The notes under the pieces are model-generated. The model saw only the letters and a program-made list of their open reading frames with translations, did not search any database and was not told the DNA's origin. DNA of 64,000 nucleotides, from positions 4,401,226 to 4,465,225 of the forward strand of contig NZ_KB912877.1 of the NCBI RefSeq assembly GCF_000383855.1. Reading direction: 5' to 3'. Positions 48,940 through 57,283 of this stretch are shown here, piece after piece. Origin of the DNA: Methylobacter marinus A45 (lineage in GTDB: Bacteria > Pseudomonadota > Gammaproteobacteria > Methylococcales > Methylomonadaceae). A program made the translations under genes and the position numbers. Positions within the stretch are counted from its first letter, which is position 1. Each line of letters starts with the position of its first letter.

Positions 48940-50107
48940 GGCCGGTATTTTCTAAAGTGGATATTGCGCCAGTACCGTTTATGCGATGATATTCCGTGCT
49001 CAGAAGTAAATTAGGTATTATTTTTAACCGCAAACCGACAGTCCAGTCCTTAGCAAATCGTGAATAAGCCGGTCTGCCATATTTCATAGCAAATTTTTCT
49101 CCATTTTTATCATCTTTATCCCAGATAAGTTCGTCATATCGAATCATTCCCTCCAGATAGGATGTAAATTTATAAATGCCTTGAAGATAATAACCTGTGC
49201 CGGTAGTGTCAGAATCAGGAAAAAGTCCGAAATTATTTAATCGCAAATTTCGAAACTCATATTCTCCAGTCAGAGACCATTTCTCAGCATTATATTGAGC
49301 AGAAAAAATTAGTGGTGTAACTTTGACCTGACCTGACCCCACGTTATTTGAAGCTGCTGTAGGAATAAATCTACTATTAAACTCGGCGTAAGTAATTGCA
49401 AGCCGGACTTCCCCACTTCTCCACTCATAATTAATACGTCCTCCCCATGAAGCTTGGCCTTCCATTTTCCCTTGATTATTACCGACAATTAATTGTTTAA
49501 AATCAGGGTCATCGTCACTACGAGGATTAACGACGCCTAAATTAAAAGAAAAGTCCCCCCAATCAGTATTTTGTTCACCATATAAATAACCACCGTCAGA
49601 AGATAGTGCAATATTTCTATTAATATCAAAATAAATTGATTGCGGCAAAAATATACCTGGCCTAGTAGATGCAACATCACGGGTATCGTTATATAACCCT
49701 AACGGAGCGGGGACTCTTCCTGCCTTAATCCCCAGCAAACTTTCCTCAGAAGAGTACAAGCGATAGTCAGCAAGCCCATAATCGATACGTAGGCCTTGCT
49801 CATCGGTTAATCCCGCATCCCGCCATACCACCTGCATCGCTATCTGTAAATCAGGGATGATGCGCCATGAACCATTAATGCCTAATTCCCTGAAATCGGT
49901 AGAAATACTATCGTCGGAGTTGCCGAAAAAATTATTGTCCGATGTATGAATAATTGCTTGAGAAAGGAAACCGTGAATTTGAACCGAATCCGGCAACCAG
50001 TTTTTTTCACCTGCAATGCAATTGCTGGAAATAAAAGGCGCTGCAATCAATGTGTTGCAGACGATAATTCTCTTGATTTTATTTAAATTAAATTCCATAA
50101 CATACAT
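48887..50107 (-). CDS. Outer-membrane beta-barrel porin
   Basis: A 406-residue protein with a signal peptide (ending near NCIAGEKNW) and many alternating amphipathic strands. It ends ...VMLSYDF with the C-terminal aromatic residue recognised by the BAM complex. It resembles porins found beside PstS-like proteins and c-di-GMP enzymes; the solute is unknown. The start may be Met4 (MEFNLNK) rather than Met1. Its 3' end overlaps the 3' end of the GGDEF-EAL gene by 53 bp. The PBP-like gene precedes it by 11 bp on the same strand. Confidence 0.8.
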   Translation of the reverse strand: MYVMEFNLNKIKRIIVCNTLIAAPFISSNCIAGEKNWLPDSVQIHGFLSQAIIHTSDNNFFGNSDDSISTDFRELGINGSWRIIPDLQIAMQVVWRDAGLTDEQGLRIDYGLADYRLYSSEESLLGIKAGRVPAPLGLYNDTRDVASTRPGIFLPQSIYFDINRNIALSSDGGYLYGEQNTDWGDFSFNLGVVNPRSDDDPDFKQLIVGNNQGKMEGQASWGGRINYEWRSGEVRLAITYAEFNSRFIPTAASNNVGSGQVKVTPLIFSAQYNAEKWSLTGEYEFRNLRLNNFGLFPDSDTTGTGYYLQGIYKFTSYLEGMIRYDELIWDKDDKNGEKFAMKYGRPAYSRFAKDWTVGLRLKIIPNLLLSTEYHRINGTGAISTLENTGPTKQHWDLYSVMLSYDF

Positions 50108-50118
50108 ATCGTATTTCC

Positions 50119-50595
50119 TTATTTAATATCCAATTTCTTGATGCCATCAGTTAAGTCTTTTAAATTTAAATAGCCTACAGATCCTGGCGTGTTTGCTATT
50201 TTTTCAATCATTTCCGTTTTACTTTCTACAAGAATTGGAGCTTGTCCAGAACCGCTGAATACTAATTTATTCCAGTTTCGGCGCATTTGATGAGGAAAAA
50301 CATTTAATATTTGTTTACAGAATTGTTTATGTAACGGGTCATCATCGTTTAATACAAAAACTGTCACGGCTGATCCATCATTCCAGCGCAGCAGGCGCAT
50401 TTTAAAAATAGCACTCAAACCGTTTCGGCTTATGGAGTCTTGTTGATTAGTGCTGTTGATGACTGGAATAACAATATTTTGTTGCTCATTTACAGGTGGC
50501 GCAGCTGAAGCAAATTGATTCAGAAGAAGGACGAATAGAGTGAGTATCAAGCTCAATCTGGGTCGTAACTGAGAGAATAGGGCAATTTGTTGCAA
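50119..50595 (-). CDS. PstS-like periplasmic protein
   Basis: A 158-residue exported protein with a signal peptide (LSLILTLFVLLLNQFASA) and a single PBP-like domain of the phosphate-binding type: RNGLSAIFKMRLLRWNDGSA, LHKQFCKQILNVFPHQMRRN and NTPGSVGYLNLKDL. It is much shorter than PstS (~340) and is probably a sensory or ligand-binding partner rather than an ABC-transporter component; no ABC genes are present. It precedes the porin gene in an apparent two-gene operon. Confidence 0.75.
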   Translation of the reverse strand: MQQIALFSQLRPRLSLILTLFVLLLNQFASAAPPVNEQQNIVIPVINSTNQQDSISRNGLSAIFKMRLLRWNDGSAVTVFVLNDDDPLHKQFCKQILNVFPHQMRRNWNKLVFSGSGQAPILVESKTEMIEKIANTPGSVGYLNLKDLTDGIKKLDIK

Positions 50596-50653
50596 ACTGG
50601 ATAACCGGTTATATATAGATTCGACTTTATAGAAAACGCCTAATGAGAAATTG

Positions 50654-51781
50654 TTAGCTGTAATACAATTCCATTATGGTTAACGCTTTTTCTAATTCTT
50701 CATTATTATTATAAAAATGTGGCGACAACCGTATTCCACCACCGCGTAAAGCGCAGATAATGCCGTTTTTCTGCAGGTATTTGTAAAATGCATTATTCGG
50801 GATTGTTTTGTGTTTGAATACTATGATACCGGAATTAAATTGATTTTGCCGTTGCGATAATAATATTAGCTGATCATTTCTATCAATTCGATCCATTAAA
50901 TAATTTGATTTTTCCATAACCAATGATTCAACAGCGGCCATTCCCGTTTCCAGTAGTAGGGATAAGCTGGCTGAAAGCGCATGGATGCCAAGCATATTTG
51001 GGCTGCCGCATTCAAAGCGACGTGCCGTAGGATGAATTTCCCACGGTTTGTTCTCATAATTATAGGCGTCTTTCATCATATGCCAACCGTACTGAGTCAA
51101 TTTCAGCTTATTCCTGGCCTCCGGCGTGGTATAAAAAACACCCAGACCTTCAGGACCTAGCATCCACTTATGACCATCGGCCATAACGAAATCAGCATGA
51201 TAAGCCTGCACATCAAACTGAACGGCTCCCAGGCTTTGAATAGCATCGATACAGAACAGGATATTGCGCTGTTTGCAGAATGCTCCTATTTTTTCCAGGT
51301 CCAGACGCAGGCCCGTGGCAAATTGAATAGAGCTGATCGTTAACAATCGGGTATTGTTATCCACCAATGCAAATAAAGCGTCTTCAGGGGAAATGGCGCT
51401 CCTTAAGTCCGCTTGACGAAATTCCACACCCAGATTTTCCAGGGATTGCCAAGGTAACCTATTAGAGGGGAATTCCTCGTCGCTGGAAACGATATTGTCG
51501 CCGGATTGCCACTCCAGACCATAAGCGACAAAGGATAAAGCTTCCGAGGTGTTTTTAACTAAGGCAATATCATCGACGGAAGGCGCATTTAGCAATGTTC
51601 GCAATTGGCCGCGTAATTCGGATTCCTTAGCCAGCCAATCAGAATAAAAATGGGAACCGTACTGGGTGTTTTGTTCTGCAAACTTAATAACCGCAGTACT
51701 GGTTCTTTTGGGCCACGGTGATACGGCGGCATGGTTTAAATAAATTAAGTCATCGGTTAGCGGAAATTCTGGATGTTTCAT
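50654..51781 (-). CDS. Class V aminotransferase (cysteine desulfurase-like)
   Basis: A 375-residue PLP fold-type I enzyme. It begins LTDDLIYLNHAAVSPWPKRT and has KNTSEALSFVAYGLEW, FCIDAIQSLGAVQFDV and the PLP lysine in ADGHKWMLGPEGLGVFY. It lacks a clear catalytic Cys loop of IscS/NifS type, so a general class V aminotransferase, selenocysteine lyase-like or related lyase is more likely. The dif site lies 43 bp upstream of its start. Confidence 0.82.
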   Translation of the reverse strand: MKHPEFPLTDDLIYLNHAAVSPWPKRTSTAVIKFAEQNTQYGSHFYSDWLAKESELRGQLRTLLNAPSVDDIALVKNTSEALSFVAYGLEWQSGDNIVSSDEEFPSNRLPWQSLENLGVEFRQADLRSAISPEDALFALVDNNTRLLTISSIQFATGLRLDLEKIGAFCKQRNILFCIDAIQSLGAVQFDVQAYHADFVMADGHKWMLGPEGLGVFYTTPEARNKLKLTQYGWHMMKDAYNYENKPWEIHPTARRFECGSPNMLGIHALSASLSLLLETGMAAVESLVMEKSNYLMDRIDRNDQLILLSQRQNQFNSGIIVFKHKTIPNNAFYKYLQKNGIICALRGGGIRLSPHFYNNNEELEKALTIMELYYS

Positions 51782-51824
51782 AACAGGTTAATCTCGAAAA
51801 TCAAGACGGATTAATAAACAAATA

Positions 51825-51852
51825 ACTTCGCATAATGTATATTATGTTAAAT
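51825..51852. other. dif: Chromosome dimer resolution site dif
   Basis: A 28-bp XerCD site: XerC arm ACTTCGCATAA (51825-51835), spacer TGTATA (51836-51841), XerD arm TTATGTTAAAT (51842-51852). From the CG of the XerC arm onward it is identical to the E. coli dif as I recall it; only the outer four XerC-side bases differ. It lies in the spacer between two genes. XerC and XerD bind this site and FtsK activates recombination there, marking the replication terminus. Confidence 0.9.
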
Positions 51853-51886
51853 TATGGTGTGCTGACATAAATCTAATGCTTTTGTC

Positions 51887-53158
51887 TCAATCAATAGTAT
51901 CGATCCAACGACAACGCTCGTTAACGATGTTGGATGTCTTATCGTTACCGATTCCCTTGGCGATCAGAGCTATTACCCTGTCATCGGTATCGTAGCCTAT
52001 ATGCGCATTAATTGGATTGGCCAACTTGCCAAGGCCGAACGCGTCAAAAATTGTGGCAACATTGATATTAATATTGGTTACGTCTATACATAGCCTGGAA
52101 TCCAGGTATTTTTCAACGAACCCTCTAGGTACGGCATAACTGAGAAGATCATTAGGATCGCTGAAAGCAATAATCGATGTTTTAGAAAGCATGCGCTGAT
52201 CATATTTATCCCCTTGGGGCCGGCAATAAGATGCTTTTTGGTTGTTCACTTCAGGCAGTTTTCGACCCAACTGCAGCATAGGCAATTGATTGGACATCAT
52301 ATAAATAGGGATTTCCTTGCGTTTTAATGCTTCAACCAGTTCCCTTGACTCGATTGAGTCGTCCTTATATTGACTGTTACGGGTATCCATTAAAGAAGCA
52401 ATTCGCTGCATACCATCAATCGTGATGCGACTGCCAAGACTGTGGGAAATGAAAGCATACTGGTCATTATCAATATTGGTCGTTAGCGAGTTGTCATTAA
52501 ATGAGCAGGCTTGTGCCTCATCATTCGGCAAGTTTTCCCAATTACTTTTAGTCATCCAGCAGAATGATTGTGTAAATGAAATCAGGATCTCTTCCCTGCT
52601 ATCGCCCAAATAAATGATAGGGTCTGGTCCTGTGTCATTGGAAAATTTTTTCATCAGATCATTGATTTCCGCTCGGCGAAAGGAATATTCTCCGGAGTTG
52701 TCATAAGCCAGTACTTCCTTTTGCTTGGCGGTAATGACTGACCAGGTTAACTCGTAAAACATTAACTCCTTGGTTCTGTCCCTGCTCAGCAAACGGTTGA
52801 TTCTCAAGTTGCCGAGATTCTTGGTGGTATCAAATGGGTCGGTCAAGGTAATATTCTTGTACTGCGCCGACATGACCGGCAAATCAAGTTCTTTAGCTAA
52901 CTTTTCTACAAATTGTGTCGAATATCCCGGCAGATGATCCCCTACTCCGTGCACCATGAGCACTTTCATTTTTCCTTTCTGCAGATTCAGAAATGGCATA
53001 ATTCCATTAAAGGATTTTCCCCATACTTCACAAAGACGCGTATCAACGGCTTGCTGCTTTTCCATGACGGCTTCGACAACACCTTTGCCAAAACTGGAAC
53101 AACCACTTATTTGCGCGGCAACAACTGATAAAAAGAAAATTTTAAATAGTGGGTTCAT
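51887..53158 (-). CDS. Alpha/beta-hydrolase-like lipoprotein
   Basis: A 423-residue predicted lipoprotein: signal peptide with lipobox ISGC (Cys20). The hydrolase fold shows the oxyanion strand LMVHGVGDHLPGYS, the nucleophile elbow AFISHSLGSRI (S-H-S-L-G) and probable acid/His in AFSDPNDLLSY and NAHIGYDTDD. It is likely an envelope-anchored esterase or lipase of unknown substrate. It is the first gene to the right of dif and is divergent from the TolC-family gene. Confidence 0.75.
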   Translation of the reverse strand: MNPLFKIFFLSVVAAQISGCSSFGKGVVEAVMEKQQAVDTRLCEVWGKSFNGIMPFLNLQKGKMKVLMVHGVGDHLPGYSTQFVEKLAKELDLPVMSAQYKNITLTDPFDTTKNLGNLRINRLLSRDRTKELMFYELTWSVITAKQKEVLAYDNSGEYSFRRAEINDLMKKFSNDTGPDPIIYLGDSREEILISFTQSFCWMTKSNWENLPNDEAQACSFNDNSLTTNIDNDQYAFISHSLGSRITIDGMQRIASLMDTRNSQYKDDSIESRELVEALKRKEIPIYMMSNQLPMLQLGRKLPEVNNQKASYCRPQGDKYDQRMLSKTSIIAFSDPNDLLSYAVPRGFVEKYLDSRLCIDVTNININVATIFDAFGLGKLANPINAHIGYDTDDRVIALIAKGIGNDKTSNIVNERCRWIDTID

Positions 53159-53263
53159 GCGATATATTGATAAAACTCGTGCGATAAAACAAAAGTCAGA
53201 AATATTACCACTTACCTATAAAAACTGATAATCGATCTCAACCAGTAAACATTTCATGGAAGT

Positions 53264-54625
53264 ATGACCCAGCATTCTTTATTAAAAAAACTATTCAGCT
53301 TTATTATTGTTTTAACAGGTATTCCATCATTACATGCGCAAAATTTACTGGAAACTTATGAATTGGCATTGGAAAACGATCCTGTTTTAAAGCAGGCCCT
53401 GGCTAATCAATTCGCCACCGATGAATTAAAAGATCAAAGTATCGCACGCTTTCTTCCGAATATTTCAGCAACCGCAACCAGCGGCAGAAATCGGTTGCAT
53501 AATAAAAAAGCCAAGAATGCTCAATTTTCGGATTTTCGTGGCTTGCAAGTTAACCAAGAATACTGGAACCATACGTTTAGTCTGGATCTGGCTCAACCAT
53601 TATTTCATTGGGATCACTGGATACAGTTGAGCCAATCCGACAATCAAATCGCCCAGGCTGAGGCTTCTTACCAAGCGGAGTTGCAGAACCTGATGGTCAG
53701 AACAACCGAGGCCTATTTCAATATTCTATCGGCCGAGGATAATCTGGAATTTACCCGGGCGGAAAAAACCGCTATAGCCCGGCAGCTTGAACAGGCGAAG
53801 CAACGATTTGAAGTCGGACTCATCGCCATTACCGATGTTCATGAGGCGCAGGCGGCCTTCGATCAGGCCAGCGCCAGTGAGATAGAAGCCGTTAATAACC
53901 TGGATAATCAAAAGGAAGCCTTAAGGGAAATAATCGGTGACAACGAAGCATTATTGGATTCACTTGACGAAAAGCTGCCTTTGGCCCAACCCGAACCCAT
54001 GGACATTGCAGCCTGGAGTAACTCTGCGGAAATAAATAATTTCAATATCATTTCCGCGGTCAATGAGGCTGAAGTTTTTCGTAAATCAATTGACCTGCAA
54101 CGTAATGGACACATGCCTCAATTAGATCTGGTTGCCTCTTACGGGGTATCCGATGATAACAGCAGTTTTGGTTTGCGCGGCGATATGCAATCAGTGGGTG
54201 TGCAGTTAAATGTACCTTTGTTTGAAGGCGGAGCGGTCAATTCACGTACCCGCCAGGCCGGTTATGAATATGAAGCCGCCAAAGAAAGACTGACCGCTGT
54301 CAAGCGCTCGGTAAAACGCCAGGTAAAGGATGCATTTCGAGGCGTAATGTCCAGCATAAGTCGGGTAAAAGCCTTGAAGGCGACGATAATCTCGGCTGAA
54401 AGCGCCCTGGAAGCGACTGAGGCAGGTCTTGAAGTAGGAACACGGACCATGGTGGAAGTGCTGGCCGAACAACGTAATTTATACCGGGTTAAACGGGACT
54501 ATGCACGTAGCCGGTACGATTATCTGATTAATGGCATTAGACTCAAGCAGGCCGCCAGTAACCTTGCAATAGAAGATCTTGAGCAAATTAACCAGTTGCT
54601 GATGACCGATGCAGGCAAAAATTAG
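53264..54625 (+). CDS. TolC family outer-membrane efflux protein
   Basis: A 453-residue outer-membrane channel protein with a signal peptide (ending LHAQN) and the two repeated OEP halves typical of TolC: LLETYELALENDPVLKQALA, LAQPLFHWDHWIQLSQ, RFEVGLIAITDVHEAQAAFD, then LNVPLFEGGAVNSRTRQAGY and GLEVGTRTMVEVLAEQRNLY. It connects to inner-membrane pumps via adaptor proteins, none of which is encoded next to it. GGAAG precedes the ATG. A perfect hairpin follows the stop. Confidence 0.92.
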   Translation: MTQHSLLKKLFSFIIVLTGIPSLHAQNLLETYELALENDPVLKQALANQFATDELKDQSIARFLPNISATATSGRNRLHNKKAKNAQFSDFRGLQVNQEYWNHTFSLDLAQPLFHWDHWIQLSQSDNQIAQAEASYQAELQNLMVRTTEAYFNILSAEDNLEFTRAEKTAIARQLEQAKQRFEVGLIAITDVHEAQAAFDQASASEIEAVNNLDNQKEALREIIGDNEALLDSLDEKLPLAQPEPMDIAAWSNSAEINNFNIISAVNEAEVFRKSIDLQRNGHMPQLDLVASYGVSDDNSSFGLRGDMQSVGVQLNVPLFEGGAVNSRTRQAGYEYEAAKERLTAVKRSVKRQVKDAFRGVMSSISRVKALKATIISAESALEATEAGLEVGTRTMVEVLAEQRNLYRVKRDYARSRYDYLINGIRLKQAASNLAIEDLEQINQLLMTDAGKN

Positions 54626-54645
54626 AGACTGCCGAAGCAGTCTCT
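54624..54645. terminator. Bidirectional terminator hairpin after tolC-like gene
   Basis: AGAGACTGC-cgaa-GCAGTCTCT, a 9-bp perfect stem with a 4-base loop, overlapping the stop codon and lying between convergent genes. The T-tail is short on either strand. Confidence 0.6.
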
Positions 54646-54656
54646 TACAACAGTCA

Positions 54657-55397
54657 CTAAGCCGATTTCACGGCTGTCACTAGCGCATTGGCGGCCATCC
54701 TATGACTCAGATTAATCTGAACAAACCCGGCCTCTTGCAGTTGGTTTAACGCTACGGACTCGCGCATGATATGGTTTTCGGACTCGTCACTGAATAAATG
54801 CACTATCCAGTTTTCCAATAGTTCAAGTTTATTGGCTTCGGTTAATATTCTGAAATAATCATTGACCTCTTGCTGAACGATACGCGTATGCATGGAAATA
54901 TCATCCAAACCATAACGATCGCCATTAATAAACTGCCCGCCTGGCTTCAGTACCCGGAAAATCTCCTCTATCACTTCCTGGCGGTAGGTATTCAGGAAAT
55001 TGTGCAAAGTATAAGCCGAGGCCACGATATCAACGCTGCCGTCCTCCAGATTCTTTAAGGCAGTCAAGGCATCGTCGCCACAAAAAGTCAGTCTCCCGTC
55101 ATCCATCCACCTTTTCAGATGCTTCTTGGCTTGATCCTGCATAGTCGGCTCATTATCGATACTGAAAACGCTTGAAGCTTCCCTGGCGGTTAATATTGAT
55201 AATGTGGTGATGCCTGTTCCACTACCCAGTTCGACGATGTTTAATTTGTCTGTATTTAGTTCAGGATATTCAGCTACTTTGGCGCCGACCAGTCGACTCA
55301 TTTCCGCTGCTAAGGGACTAATCAGTTTCAACATTTCATAGTCCTGCCCTATTACTCCGGAGAACATTGCATCGTAATGAGATTTTTTATTTGTCAT
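54657..55397 (-). CDS. Class I SAM-dependent methyltransferase
   Basis: A 246-residue methyltransferase with motif I IVELGSGTGITTLSIL, SIDNEPTMQDQA, the aspartate motif CGDDALTALKNLEDGSVDI and VLKPGGQFINGDRYG. Its start overlaps the DUF1244 gene by 4 bp, a coupling that suggests both act together. Substrate unknown. Confidence 0.82.
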   Translation of the reverse strand: MTNKKSHYDAMFSGVIGQDYEMLKLISPLAAEMSRLVGAKVAEYPELNTDKLNIVELGSGTGITTLSILTAREASSVFSIDNEPTMQDQAKKHLKRWMDDGRLTFCGDDALTALKNLEDGSVDIVASAYTLHNFLNTYRQEVIEEIFRVLKPGGQFINGDRYGLDDISMHTRIVQQEVNDYFRILTEANKLELLENWIVHLFSDESENHIMRESVALNQLQEAGFVQINLSHRMAANALVTAVKSA

Positions 55398-55693
55398 GAT
55401 TTAGATTCCTGTTTGCGCGCGTAAGCAGCTAATTGCTCAGTTGTCGCTTCGGTTTGGAACTTATCCTTCCACTCGCTGTAAGGCATTCCGTAAATCACTT
55501 CTCTGGCTTGTTCATAATCCATGTCGATTCCGCGCTCTGCCGCAGCGGCCATATACCATTTCGCCAGACAGTTTCTGCAGAAATCGGCCAAAATCATTAA
55601 ATCAATATTTTGGACTTCGGTATGCTTTTGTAAATGGCTGATTAACTGCCTGAATGCAGCGGCCTCTAATTCAATTTGTGAATTGCTATTCAT
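55394..55693 (-). CDS. DUF1244 family protein
   Basis: A 99-residue cytosolic protein of DUF1244. Core: MILADFCRNCLAKWYMAAAA followed by IDMDYEQAREVIYGMPYSEW. The FCRNCLAKW motif has two conserved cysteines. Function unknown. CCTCC (complement GGAGG) lies just upstream of the ATG, a good ribosome site. It is coupled to the methyltransferase. Confidence 0.85.
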   Translation of the reverse strand: MNSNSQIELEAAAFRQLISHLQKHTEVQNIDLMILADFCRNCLAKWYMAAAAERGIDMDYEQAREVIYGMPYSEWKDKFQTEATTEQLAAYARKQESKS

Positions 55694-55731
55694 AGATTTC
55701 CTCCAAAAATATTGAATATTCTAGCAGATAC

Positions 55732-55749
55732 GTACATCGAGTTATGTAC
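55732..55749. promoter_or_regulatory. Palindrome GTACAT-N6-ATGTAC
   Basis: A 6+6 bp inverted repeat with 6-bp spacer in the divergent spacer between DUF1244 and the 55812 gene. A dimeric repressor operator is a possible reading; the spacing to either start (39 and 63 bp) suits one. No regulator gene is nearby. Confidence 0.35.
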
Positions 55750-55811
55750 ATTCACGAGCAAAAATTTTACAATGACACGTTATCAAGTTTGCCTAGCAGA
55801 CGAGTCAATAT

Positions 55812-56141
55812 ATGGAAATTCACAGTTCATCGTTAACGTTTTCGCCTATCGGCCATAACCGACAATTCATCGGAAAAAATGACGGCGCGCAAAACAAAAA
55901 CGAAGCAAATGAACTTTCTATTGTTAAAAAGTCTCATAATCCACGGTTTAATCGGGTCCTTTCGCCCGATGAGATAAAAGAAACGCTCGATAATGCCAAT
56001 TTAAGTCTTGATCGGCATAATACGTATAGACCAACTGATATACGAATTTTAAAGGCGCTTGACGCCTATCGTCAGGAAATTAATCAGCCTCTACTTGATC
56101 AACGTATTGAATTGATCACAGGAATAGACACTTATGTCTGA
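55812..56141 (+). CDS. Hypothetical protein, 109 residues
   Basis: Not recognised. A hydrophilic protein without signal peptide or membrane helices; the second half (FNRVLSPDEIKETLDNANLS, then HNTYRPTDIRILKALDAYRQ) is predicted helical and looks conserved in style, the first 40 residues are low-complexity. It lies 21 bp upstream of yciB and may share its transcript. Confidence 0.5.
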   Translation: MEIHSSSLTFSPIGHNRQFIGKNDGAQNKNEANELSIVKKSHNPRFNRVLSPDEIKETLDNANLSLDRHNTYRPTDIRILKALDAYRQEINQPLLDQRIELITGIDTYV

Positions 56142-56162
56142 CAACTTTCACTTTTAGCTTCT

Positions 56163-56699
56163 ATGAATCAGCTTTTCGAATTTTTCCCTATTATCTTATT
56201 TTTTATTGCGTTTAAGCTTTACGATATCTATGTCGCTACCGCGGTTGTTATCGTAGCGACGATTATTCAAGTTGCCTATGCCTGGTTTAAACACCGCAAA
56301 GTTGAAACCATGCAATGGATCACCCTGATTCTGATTCTTGTAATGGGCGGCGCCACCATCTATTTACAGGATGAGCAATTTATCAAATGGAAACTTTCCA
56401 TTATAGAGTGGTTGTTTGGCCTTGCGTTTTTAGGTAGTCAATTTGTCGGTAAAAAACCTTTCGTTGAAAGAATGATGTCCCGTAGCTTGACGTTGCCCGC
56501 CCAGATCTGGAAACGATTGAATCTTATGTGGGCCAGTTTCTTTATCAGCGTCGGATTTATTAATTTGTACGTCATGTATAACTTCAACACTGACGACTGG
56601 GTAACTTTTAAGACATTCGGCGTGCCGGGACTAATGGTTATTTTTATTTTGGTGCAAATGATTTTTATCTACAAATATATCCCCGAAACAGAGGAATAA
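56163..56699 (+). CDS. yciB: Inner-membrane septation protein YciB/IspZ
   Basis: A 178-residue polytopic protein with five to six hydrophobic segments (LFEFFPIILFFIAFKLYDIY, LILILVMGGATIYLQDE, LFGLAFLGSQFVGKK). It belongs to the IspZ/YciB family linked to envelope synthesis and cell division. yciI follows 3 bp downstream, as in many proteobacteria. Confidence 0.92.
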   Translation: MNQLFEFFPIILFFIAFKLYDIYVATAVVIVATIIQVAYAWFKHRKVETMQWITLILILVMGGATIYLQDEQFIKWKLSIIEWLFGLAFLGSQFVGKKPFVERMMSRSLTLPAQIWKRLNLMWASFFISVGFINLYVMYNFNTDDWVTFKTFGVPGLMVIFILVQMIFIYKYIPETEE

Positions 56700-56702
56700 A
56701 TC

Positions 56703-57005
56703 GTGTTATACGCAATTATCAGTGAAGATGCAGCGAACAGCCTGGAAAAAAGAATGACCGCGCGACCGGATCATCTTAAAAGATTGCAAGCCCTTCAGGA
56801 TGCCGGTCGATTGATTCTGGCCGGTCCCCACCCTGCCATAGATACTGAAAACCCCGGGGAAGCCGGTTTTACCGGCAGCCTCGTGGTGGCTGAATTTGAT
56901 AACCTGGAAGCTGCCCAGCAATGGGCCGATGCCGATCCCTATATTGATGCCGGCGTATATACACAGGTCACTGTTAAACCATTTAAAAAAGTCTTACCTC
57001 AATGA
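56703..57005 (+). CDS. yciI: YciI family protein
   Basis: A 100-residue ferredoxin-fold protein of the YciI/YCII family. GTG start at 56703. It has [20 protein letters not shown] with the conserved His, [20 protein letters not shown] and DPYIDAGVY. The stop overlaps the bolA start (ATGA). Enzymatic role not settled. Confidence 0.9.
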   Translation: MLYAIISEDAANSLEKRMTARPDHLKRLQALQDAGRLILAGPHPAIDTENPGEAGFTGSLVVAEFDNLEAAQQWADADPYIDAGVYTQVTVKPFKKVLPQ

Positions 57006-57271
57006 CAACCCATACCATCAAACAATTATTAAATGACGCCTTCCAGCCCGAGCTTCTGGAGATTATAGACAATAGTGCCGCTCATGCCGGACATGCCGGA
57101 GCACGCAGCGGGGGCGGGCACTATCATGTCACTATCGTAGCCGACGCTTTTGAAGGTAAGTCTTTGGTTCAAAGGCACCAGCTAATCTATAAGGCGCTGG
57201 GCGATATGATGAAACACCAAATTCATGCTTTAGGCATCAATGCTCTCTCACCCTCTGAACATAGAACATAA
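57002..57271 (+). CDS. BolA family protein
   Basis: An 89-residue BolA-fold protein: [40 protein letters not shown] and [15 protein letters not shown]. BolA proteins pair with monothiol glutaredoxins in Fe-S handling; no glutaredoxin gene is beside it. Located between yciI and a PpiC-type gene, a conserved order. Confidence 0.9.
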   Translation: MTTHTIKQLLNDAFQPELLEIIDNSAAHAGHAGARSGGGHYHVTIVADAFEGKSLVQRHQLIYKALGDMMKHQIHALGINALSPSEHRT

Positions 57272-57283
57272 GGAAAAGTATAA

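Noticed and set aside
51823-51856. Similarity to the phage loxP site (about 27 of 34 positions)
   Set aside because: The same bases match chromosomal dif far better, including the TGTATA spacer and full XerD arm; loxP likeness follows from shared tyrosine-recombinase site layout.
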